From Apostichopus californicus (taxonomy: Eukaryota > Echinodermata > Holothuroidea > Aspidochirotida > Stichopodidae), in contig JAIPMN010002189.1 in assembly GCA_020650975.1 (NCBI GenBank), forward strand, positions 1 to 21,391: a DNA stretch of 21,391 bases, in the 5' to 3' direction. The position numbers and the translations under genes were made by a program. The notes under the pieces were generated by a model. That model was not told the origin of the DNA and made no database searches. It saw only the letters and a program-made list of their open reading frames with translations. Shown piece after piece: positions 1 to 9,100 of this stretch (positions within the stretch are counted from its first letter, which is position 1; every line of letters begins with the position of its first letter).

Positions 1-3000
1 GGGGGGGGGGGGGGGTTGGTGTGAGTTTAGGTGACAATTTTTTTTGGTTGAATCTAGTTAGATCCTGTCATCTGTAAACATTATGCCTAACTAGCTTTCA
101 AATGTTTGACCACGAACTTACAGGAAGGAGCATATTGGGTTAAAATATTAAACTAACATGAAATTTCTTACACTTTGTAAAAATGTAAACGTTAGATTGA
201 TGATGTGGTAATTTGTGAAATTGCCTTCCCAGGGAAAGAAATGGGAGTGGGGGGGGGAGGGTTAATTGGCCAAAGGTGGTGTTCTATTCAGTATTCACCA
301 AACCTATACATCTCGCTATTGTATCAGTGTACTGTACATTTTGTTCATCATTCTTTGTTATTTTGCTACATTTTTCAGACAACCAAAAGGTTAGACCAGA
401 AAAAAAATCCTTAAAAATGTTCCCTTCCACCTCCATATGCCTTCTCCCCCCACAACCCCCCCCCCACCCATGTAGCAACATTTGGATTGATCTGCCTCAC
501 CTTTTCCAAATACAGTACATTTATTTAAAGATATGGGCTTATAATAAAGCCAGCAATCCCTTCTAATATCAGATAATTTGAAAATATATGACAAAGCCTT
601 CCTATTCTGTATATGTAGCAACACTATGTTACTGTACAAACATGAAGTATATTCTATATATAAGGTCAGTGGTAATGCAAACAGTAGCACTTGAATAGAT
701 TGATACAAGAATAGACTATTGTGGGTTGTTTGCATTGCTATATGTGTACCCCTGTAAGATTGACAGAGGTTCAAGGGTCAGTAGATGTGGTTTATTGTTA
801 TCATGTACTAGATGGTGTATGTTTGTCTCTTCCCAAAATAAAAGGCTCCCAGGACCAGAAACCACAGGACAATATGGGCAGCCCAGTGTACATTCCTTGG
901 GCAGAGACCATGAAGAAAAATCACTGTAGTACTGTACAATGCAACGTACTTACGAAAGACTAGGTCAATTATATACTGCAGATAATATAGGCCCATTAAG
1001 GCAACAAAACATGTATTGTCGGTGCGTGTCTATTAATGGCCATAACAAGTATTGTTAAATGAATTTACATAACAAAAGAGGCATGTACCATACAGTATAT
1101 AGATGGGAAAACAACTCATTCAAAACACAAGAGGTGAGTTTCAGATTCCAAAATGTTTGCGAGTATACAGAAGTACAGTATTGCATGAGAAATTTTTGCA
1201 ACCGTTTTAACTTTTATGCCCACCCTCCCCCCCGCCCCATCCCCTTTCTGTCCCCATTCATTTTAGAGGAAGTGAGTTCAGACAGATTTATAGCCTGATA
1301 TGGCACATATTCCATAATTTTAAAAATTTTATCATCAATTGTAGAAATAGTATTTTTTTACTTGTAACAACTGATTTTTATTCAATCACAACTATGTATT
1401 TGCAATATCAACAAAGCTGCAATTTTTGTTCCATTCAAATTCATGGTGTGTGACTGCCAGAACCCACTTTCCACTGTTATGACTGGTAATATTTACGGCC
1501 CCAATAGTAAATGTTTTGACCGGCATAAATTGCTATAATGATTACTTTTAAGTGGTGATTTAAGGTCAGTTTGAGTTGGTCTCTTTATACTGCTATTTGT
1601 AGCTCTTCCTTGATTGCTTCCAATAGAAGAAGCAATTATAGCTACTCTACCTTGAGAGCTGAACACACATCCCACGTGATCCATCAAAGCTAGACAGAAC
1701 TTAAAGAAAGAAAGATAGAAAGCGATACTCGTGACAAATGCACAGTATTTATTTTATAGTTTTTCATCCAATTCTAACCGGTACTCCATTGAAAGGTTTT
1801 TTTTTCTTACCATGAATAAGCTATTGTACTATATTATTAACTCGATTTGCTTCGAGTATTTACGACCGTAGTGGAGTACTTAATCGAAATTGACCTTTCC
1901 TTTCTTCCCCGCTGGTCTAGGTCATTCTGGTGTATTGTTAGCTCTCTGAGCTCTTGTCTGTGTAGCCCTACTGTACCATATATCAAGGTTATCTAATAGT
2001 TATAATTCATCCTGTACATTATCTTTAGGTACAGTAGTAATTTGTTGATGATTATAGGTTTGGTAACAGTGTTCATGAATACCGACTGTGCATACAGTAG
2101 GCAATTCTAATGAGGATGGTACACTGGTAGGGGAATGATCTTACAGTATATATACACCAGTTTGATGAATTTAGTCCAGGCTATGAAATAATTTTTAAAG
2201 CTGTATTTTTGTTTAAAATTTGCCACAATCTGGTAGAAACTGACAGTACTACTTACTGAAATATAAGGTATAACTTGAAACAAAGCACAGACTCATGAGT
2301 TAGATTAATAGGCTGGCGCCAAACTACAGTAACACAGGAAAATGGAATTATTGTACGAATTAACAGACCTCTCCAAATGATGTAAATATCGAAGTTTATG
2401 GGACACAATTTTTTTCCCCTTGTACTGGAATAAACATACTGGAACTGACTGTTTTATCTTTAGTCTCATAGATGTCATAATTACAGATTGAGTACATTGT
2501 AATCGGTGACTTGTGAAATTGCATGCTTACATGGCTTGGCTGTAACAGTGAAACGCTCAGATGTAAAGTACAGCTCAATTGTACAGTACAGTACCTAACC
2601 ACTGAAGCAAGAAGATGAAAAATATGAAAAGGAGGCTGGGCGGAGGTGGGGGGGGGGGGAAGAGGGGTTAACCAAATAGTTTAATCCCAAAGGAATGCAA
2701 AGATCCCATATCTTTCTGATTTAGGAAATCAATCAAAATGGAAATTTGTTTCAATGCTAAAGTCATGCAGCTGCACCTAATGTTTATTTGTAATATATTT
2801 TAAACAAACATCTTAAAATAAGCAGATTTTGTAGTTTTGCTTAAATAGGATGCAGCTAGGCTAGTGTAAAATCTGCTTTGTGTTTAATGGAGCGTGCTGT
2901 GTTTATTGACATAAATCTTTTACATTGTCTTATTTTCATATTATTTTAAACATGTCATATAAACTAATTGTACATTTATCTTTGAGAATTAGCCTCAGGA

Positions 3001-4013
3001 TTGTTTTCTTTTTATAAAACAAAAACAAACATCCATTATAGCCTATATCTACAACTCTTTTGCAACAGAATAATGCTTTATTTGCAAACAGTATGACAGA
3101 CTACGACTGAGTCAAGGCTTCTTCTAGTGGTATAGCTACAGTAGGTATGGAAAGACCAAATTTGATTAAAGGCATTGAAGACTCGCCCCAAACCGCGTGC
3201 GGCCATCTGGAAAAGTTAACTTTCCGTTGCTTGCAAGTGACGTTTTGTTCGTGTCGATACAAAATGCAGACAGTAATGAAACGTTATACCTTGTTATCTT
3301 TAGCTGGACCTGAGATGTCCATCGCTGTATCGTTTGTACACTATGCTGTGGTATTGACAGCAGCTGTATGTACTGACTGTGCACTAGTGTCTAAGTACCG
3401 ACGGTAGCAAGCTGTGTGTGTGTGTATATTCTGGGATCGATGGTGGTGTCTAACACTTCTGTTACACCTCATTTGAAACTAGGTCAGATTACCAGATATT
3501 AGATGTTTCTTTTGGCACGAGTCTTCACACCCTTTAATGTTGAAATAAAGTGTGGTCTATGGGTTTCATAGGTACTGCACACTACATACAGTATTACTAC
3601 TGTACATGGCCCTATTCACAGTCAGTTGTGTAACTTTACATGTTGGCACTTACTTTACTGAGTTTCAGTCGTAATTTGGTGACCAAATATCAGAATTCTT
3701 AGATTCCCATAAAGTACCATTTTACGTGTTGCGGACTGTTAGCCTCAACATGGCTTAAACTGCACAGTATACCTTCAAATTTGTACCTGTAGATGCATAT
3801 AAAATTACCAATATCAATCTGGTCTGGCGATTCCCATACCTAAGGTCACTCCATATTGTATAGAGTATATTGTATACAGGTGTTACATATAAGTGACAGT
3901 ATGAGAATTCTTATCACTGGGCGCAGGCAATTGATTATACAATGTACAGTATAAACTTATAGATTCATTTAGAGTGATTGGCTATTACCATCAGTCCAAG
4001 ATTTGTAAAATGT
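1..4013. other. Upstream AT-rich non-coding DNA, no recognisable gene
   Basis: No open frame here resembles a known protein and none is flanked by convincing splice sites in series. Visible content: a 15-base G run at the very start, G/C homopolymer tracts near 248-256, 460-468 and 2647-2659, a GT run near 3415-3424, and many copies of TACAGTA/TACTGTA. A donor-like GAG|GTGAGT occurs at 1134. One ERR-type element lies at 1560. The 86-codon open frame at 3147-3407 is unrecognised and probably chance. The region may be the 5' flank or a first intron of ERR. Confidence 0.6.
1560..1568 (+). promoter_or_regulatory. ERR response element match (TTAAGGTCA)
   Basis: Exact match to the ERR/SF-1 extended half-site TNAAGGTCA, about 4.2 kb upstream of the first coding exon. 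One of five matches in the window. Function is inferred from sequence. Confidence 0.35.
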
Positions 4014-4262
4014 AACTGAGTTTTCGAAAAACTCTTATTCTCAATCGGAAGATTTTTTCAATAAACAATGTTTATCATTGATAAACTGAGTTTACCAACT
4101 TGTTAAACTCATTTTCCCAAACTCATTATCCCAATCTGTAAAACGGAGTTTTGAAAAATTCTGTTTTTCAGTCGAAAAATTGATTTCTTCGCGATAAAAA
4201 ATGTTATTTTTGGCTCGAAAAATGGAGTTTATCGGAAATAGACTGAGTTTTTCGAATAATTG
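4014..4262. repeat. Possible fold-back element rich in AACTGAGTTT/AAACTCA motifs
   Basis: The block contains many short copies of ACTGAGTTT and its complement in both orientations. TTCGAAAAACTC near the left end (4023-4034) is inverted as GAGTTTTTCGAA near the right end (about 4244-4256). There is an internal perfect 7-bp hairpin at 4070-4086 (GTTTATC-ATT-GATAAAC). No protein coding is evident. This may be a small fold-back or MITE-like element. Target-site duplications were not found. Confidence 0.35.
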
Positions 4263-4289
4263 TACAGTAGGCTTGCCATAGACATCCCC

Positions 4290-4444
4290 TGTCTACCGGT
4301 CACCTCCTACCAACCTCCCTACCTCCTTCTCTGTCGACAAGTTCCGACAACCCAAAGTGTCTACTTGTTGTACTGTTCCGAGCTGTCGAGATATTTGTAA
4401 CGTTATCATAAAGGCTCCGCAGAATGTATTGTAAATTTAGAAAG
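4290..4444 (+). other. ERR: Candidate upstream first exon of ERR with alternative start
   Basis: A locally CpG-richer stretch (CCGG, GTCGAC, TCCGA, GTCGAG, AACGTT, TCCGC) in otherwise CpG-poor DNA ends in AAAG|GTGAGT, a strong donor at 4445. An ATG at 4424 with A at -3 opens seven codons (MYCKFRK) that end in phase 0 exactly at this donor. Splicing to the acceptor at 5720 continues in frame as [11 protein letters not shown] into exon 1, giving a 464-residue protein. This is inferred from sequence only. The start is not homologous, as far as I can tell, to known ERR N-termini, and the 5' boundary of the exon is a guess. Confidence 0.35.
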
Positions 4445-5508
4445 GTGAGTAGGTCACGCTACATTCGAAATAAATGGATATGTTTATATGAGTCACTCCA
4501 GAAGCATGAGTACACTGTAGTGGTTGTCACATGAAAGTAGCCGTTGTTATAAATATATTAATCAAAACTGTTAATGAATTACAAAACCCGACATTAAAAT
4601 GAAAGTGTTGATAAAAGGAAGGCGTGCAATTTCTTATACCTTTATATGATGTGTGTTCATGTGTAAATAACAGGGTCTTTAATAGCACACATGCCTTTTT
4701 TAGGTCGCAGGTTGCATGCTTGGGAGATTAGTTGGACGAAAGTGCTGTTTATTATACCGTAAGATACTACTCTGTCCTTAAATGGAAGTAACGCTCACAA
4801 GGTGGGTACTCGTGAAGCTTATAAACCGACAGGCCTTCTTTTAGAGTAGCATTAATATAGAACACTTGGATCAACTTTTGAACCTTACTGACATAATTTA
4901 ATTCATTCCTCTCTATGGTCTCATTGTTAACATTCACGAATGAAATTGTAAAGTGTACAGATGTTCAGTCAGTTGTAAACTTCAGTGATGCAAACTCAGA
5001 TTGCAGGAGTTTTTCATTAGAAAACTACAGAAGGTAAGTGTACTTGTACATATTCAGAGAGAGCCAGGAGTTGGACGAGTGACCGCAGGATACACAACAA
5101 GGTCACTAGTTTGAATCCTGTTCTCCTGCCCCCCCCCCCAAAAAAAAATTGTTGCTCTTTTCAATCATTTTGTTTTAACAGAGCTTTTAAGCAGTTTTGG
5201 ATGCAAAAGCTGACTTGGAACATAGCTTTGATGACAAATAATGTTGTTAATATTTAAAGTGATAAAAATCAGAAAATGTTAAGTGTTTTGACAAGATGAA
5301 TCGACTCATCATTCCATCTTTGGGGATTTTAGCAGTGTGCAACAAGTACAGTATATATTAAATATAAATTAGGTTTAATTATTGAACATTACAAGCTTCA
5401 AATTGCTGAGCACACTCTCACATTGTATATAGAGAACTCAACAGGCTGAAGTAAGATTTTATCATCTGTTGATCTAGCAAACCAACAGAAGTCTCCCCCT
5501 TATCCCCA
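4445..5508. other. Non-coding stretch, probable 5' intron of ERR
   Basis: AT-rich with no recognisable coding sequence. It includes a second strong donor-like site, AGAAG|GTAAGT at 5034, that could end another untranslated exon; its upstream frame is open only back to a TGA and has no ATG. It also contains the tRNA-derived element described separately. Confidence 0.5.
5065..5149 (+). mobile_element. tRNA-derived SINE or tRNA pseudogene with C/A tail
   Basis: A tRNA-like unit of about 64 nt: CAGGAG at the 5' end pairs with CTCCTG at 5123-5128 like an acceptor stem. TGGACGAGTGACC resembles an A box (Ser/Leu-type D-arm) and AGTTTGAATCC at about 5109-5119 resembles a B box. It is followed at once by a run of Cs and then a run of As, as expected for a retroposed tail. 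T-arm pairing is poor, so it is not a functional tRNA. Confidence 0.5.
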
Positions 5509-5688
5509 GTCAGAGCACTATTTGTATTATAATGTGATAACTTCATTTTATGATTGTTTATATTTCTCAGTTTATTCTAACTACCCCCCCTCCCTTGTCA
5601 GAGCACTATTTGTATTATAATTTTGTGATAATTTCATTTTATGATTGTTTATATTTCTCAGATTATTCTAACTACCCCCCTCCCTCCC
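5509..5688 (+). repeat. 88-bp tandem duplication of acceptor-like sequence before exon 1
   Basis: GTCAGAGCACTATTTG starts at 5509 and again at 5597, followed in each copy by nearly identical sequence. Differences are a three-base insertion and two substitutions. Both copies contain TATATTTCTCAG (ending 5570 and 5661) followed by TATTCTAACTACCCCC. They add two splice-acceptor-like sites ahead of the tandem acceptors at 5712 and 5720. Confidence 0.9.
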
Positions 5689-5750
5689 CCTCCTTTTTTT
5701 GTGTCGTTGCAGTTTTGCAGGTTTTGTACCATCCTTCATGCGAGTCTGTC

Positions 5751-6132
5751 ATGACATCACTGGAGGAAGGTGACAGTAGGTCAGAGTTCAACCCTATGGA
5801 CGAGCTCTCCATTGCGTCCGGACTTCAGGAACAGATCCTGAAGCAGGAGATCATCCCGTTGACCAGCCCTTCTTCCTCCATCGGAAGCGGCGACAGCGAC
5901 ACCATCGGATCGGTCAGCGATGGCGGCCACATGCTGCTCAGCGACCTGCAGGTCATCCCGGATTCCACTCCCGACTTTATGGGCGAACGATCGGTTCCGG
6001 GGGCGGTAGAAGATAACGACAAGCCATCGAATCCAAGGCTCTGTGCGGTCTGCGAAGATCTAGCATCTGGTTACCACTATGGCATCGCCTCGTGTGAAGC
6101 TTGCAAAGCCTTCTTTAAAAGGACTGTACAAG
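5751..6132 (+). CDS. ERR: ERR coding exon 1: N-terminal region and first zinc finger
   Basis: Encodes residues 1-127 and the first base of codon 128, ending CAAG|GTAAAA (phase 1). The start chosen is the first Met (5751) after the acceptor at 5719-5720; G at -3 makes a fair initiation context. The next in-frame Met is at 5796. The frame stays open upstream to the acceptor ([10 protein letters not shown] before this Met), so the protein may start in an earlier exon. The N-terminal part has LKQE (30-33), a psi-K-x-E sumoylation consensus followed by TSP and a serine-rich acidic stretch. This resembles the K-x-E plus SP motif of vertebrate ERRs, but the spacing to the phospho-acceptor is longer. 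Finger 1 reads C98-x2-C101-x13-C115-x2-C118 with GYHYG and [11 protein letters not shown]102 replaces the glycine nearly always found in CxxCGD. GC content is clearly above that of the flanking introns. Confidence 0.93.
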
Positions 6133-9100
6133 GTAAAAGTTTATTTATCAATACACAACAAGGCACATTATTATCGGTATGATTTATTATGATTTATTAT
6201 TTATTATTAGCATTATTATTATTATTTATGATTATGATTTTTTATTGTTATTATTATTGTTGTTGTTGTTATTATTAATAAATTTGTATTGTGTATTTTC
6301 AATTAATCTGTTGAGGCAAAGGTGCAATTATTGTAGCCTTTTGTGACTACATGTATACATATCAGTCAAACAAACCTTACAACTCTCAAACGGCTGTCCA
6401 TTGCTTTTCTGAAGGTAATTAAAAGCAAACACTAAGTAGTAGCACTATGCTGTATTTTTGGAATAGCTCTCTAAACCACCATCCCTCTGCTACCTGCCCT
6501 TAAAATATAGGATGAAGGCCTACATAAGGTATAATTTTTCATTTTGATATTTACTATAATTTATAAGTGTAAGTAGCCATTTTTTTCTTCGATAAAACTA
6601 CAGAGACTAAATAAATGTTATTTTTATTAATCTCTTCATGCAAAATATTCTCTCCAATCATTGTTGTTCAATCATGTTTTGTTTTCTACTTATCAACTGA
6701 TCAGATCTATCATTTATTAACTCTAAGGCAGAGTCAGTCTGTATTTTGCATACAGTAGACTCCGTGTGTTGTAAATATGCTTCAACGTCCCAGTCTCACA
6801 CCTCTGTACCTTCAGGTAATCTCAAATACTTATGCCACGCCAAAAATAGATGCGAGGTGACAAAGAAGAGGAGAAAGGCCTGCCCTGGATGCAGGTTTAA
6901 GAAGTGTATGGATATGGGAATGATGCTAGATGGTAAGTAAGAATGTCAGAATAAACTCTGTTTCATGAAAACTGAATCACTAAATCCATTGCCATTTTTA
7001 GTTTCTTTGACAGCTGCTTTTTTGAGTTGATATTTGACCTATGACCTTAAGGAAGCATAATTTTGATACCTGGTCTGCAGGTATCATCTGAGTTCAAATT
7101 CATGACCTGATTAAGGGTCAATGGAGGCGCAGTGCTAAAAACTTAGCAGTTAATAAGTCTAGGTAGATGAGTAAAGTGTGATAGAAGTGTAGAGACTGGT
7201 AAGTATCGTCCCTTATACAGATCCAAACAAGCGAGATTGGGCATATTCATGACCAGAATCAGGGTTGATGGAGGGGTAGGGGGGGGGTGCATTGCTAAAA
7301 AGTTAGCATTTAATAGGCTAGGTAGAAGAGAAAGTGTGATAGAAGTGTAGAGACTGGTAAGTATCGTCCCTTATACATATCCAAACAAGCGAGATTGGGC
7401 ATATTCATGACCAGAATAAGGGTTGATGGAGGAGGAGGAGGGGGGGGGGGGGATGTGTGTGCAGTGCTAAAAACTTAGCAGTTAATAAGGCTAGGTAGAT
7501 AAGAAAAATGTGATAGAAGTGTAGAGACTGGTAAGTATCGTCCCTTATACATATCCAAACCAGCGAGATTGGGCTTATTCATGACCAGAATAAGGGTTGA
7601 TGGCGGGGGGAGGGGGGATGTGTGTGCAGTGTTAAAAAGTTAGCAGAACTTAAATAAGGCTAGGTAGAAGAGAAAGTGTGATAGAAGTGTAGAGACTGGT
7701 AAGTATCGTCCCTTATACATATCCAAACAAGCGAGATTGGGCATATTCATGACCAGAATAAGGGTTGATGGAGGAGGAGGAGGGGGGGGGGGGGATGTGT
7801 GTGCAGTGCTAAAAACTTAGCAGTTAATAAGGCTAGGTAGATAAGAAAAATGTGATAGAAGTGTAGAGACTGGTAAGTATCGTCCCTTATACATATCCAA
7901 ACCAGCGAGATTGGGCTTATTCATGACCAGAATAAGGGTTGATGGAGGGGGGATGTGTGTGCAGTGTTAAAAAGTTAGCAGAACTTAAATAAGGCTAGGT
8001 AGATGAGAAAAATGTGATAGAAGTGTAGAGACTGGTAAGTATCGTCCCTTATACATATCCAAACCAGCGAGATTGGGCTTATTCATGACCAGAATAAGGG
8101 TTGATGGAGGGGGGAGGGGGGATGTGTGTGCAGTGTTAAAAAGTTAGCAGAACTTAAATAAGGCTAGGTAGATGAGAAAAGTGTGATAGAAGTGTAGAGA
8201 CTGGTAAGTATCGTCCCTTATACATATTAAACACCAGGGAGTTTGGGAGTACTGTATTCCAGACAATATAACAAATTTTCCCTATCGACTCGGTTATTCC
8301 TCAAAACGACAAAATAATTCTAAAGGCAACATGAGAATGTGGCACAATGACACAGTCAGGGATGAAGGTGGAAAGGCCTCACCTCTCTAAGGTATATAAA
8401 CAGATGATAATCACACTTCCTCAACACTTGAGATAAATTTCCTTTCCACTTGATTGATATTTTCCACCATGGCTCATCGTCAAAATGTCTAAAGGTCACA
8501 AATAGGTGGATTACCAGAGCATTGTTTGGCTCTTGTCACATGTCACTTGTCTTCCTTTGGCAAACCCGGTTTTTCTTTCATTTTTCATGCAATGCTTCAT
8601 ATAAAAGATTCCTTACAGGAAGTTTGTATTGAAATCATGTGCTATGTTCATATCTGCAAAACATTGTGTACATTACAAAGTTCATATAGCAGAGTAATAT
8701 ATTACATGAATGACTAAATTGCAATTATTCCAGTTCACTTTTGCTTTAAATCAATTTTAATTTCATGCAGGTGATGTAATAGTTGGAATTCATCACATTG
8801 TAGTAATATTTTAGATATACTTGATCCACTTGACTAGGAAGCATTCTTTGCAGTCAGCTTTTAATACAGTACTGCGCAGTATAAGTATTTTAGTATATGC
8901 ACAAATGTTGAAAATTAATATCTCTTTATATTTCTGCAAAATCAGGTCAAAATGTGCCTGTTGTATAGTCATCCTATACTGTTATATTGACTTTGTTTTT
9001 TGTTAATATCTGGGACACAATTTTGGTCATCCCCACATACCCAAACCACCTCTTTTAAAAAAAAAAAAATAAATAAAACAGTATTGAGTGCTTTTTTTTA

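Noticed and set aside
1..15. Poly-G start as a biological feature
   Set aside because: A homopolymer at the window edge; similar runs occur throughout, so nothing specific can be said.
391..774. 127-codon open frame on the minus strand
   Set aside because: Translation is low-complexity across a poly-C region and resembles no known family; no supporting splice or start context.
3147..3407. 86-codon open frame on the plus strand
   Set aside because: Unrecognised, no neighbouring exons in a matching phase, and overlapped by a similar-sized antisense frame; most likely chance.
5065..5128. Functional tRNA gene
   Set aside because: Acceptor-like ends pair, but the T-arm and anticodon arm do not fold properly and a C/A tail follows; better explained as a retroposed element.
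5713..5750. Use of the first TTGCAG acceptor (5712) with the 4424 start
   Set aside because: That join shifts frame and reaches TGA overlapping the 5751 ATG; only the 5720 acceptor keeps it open.
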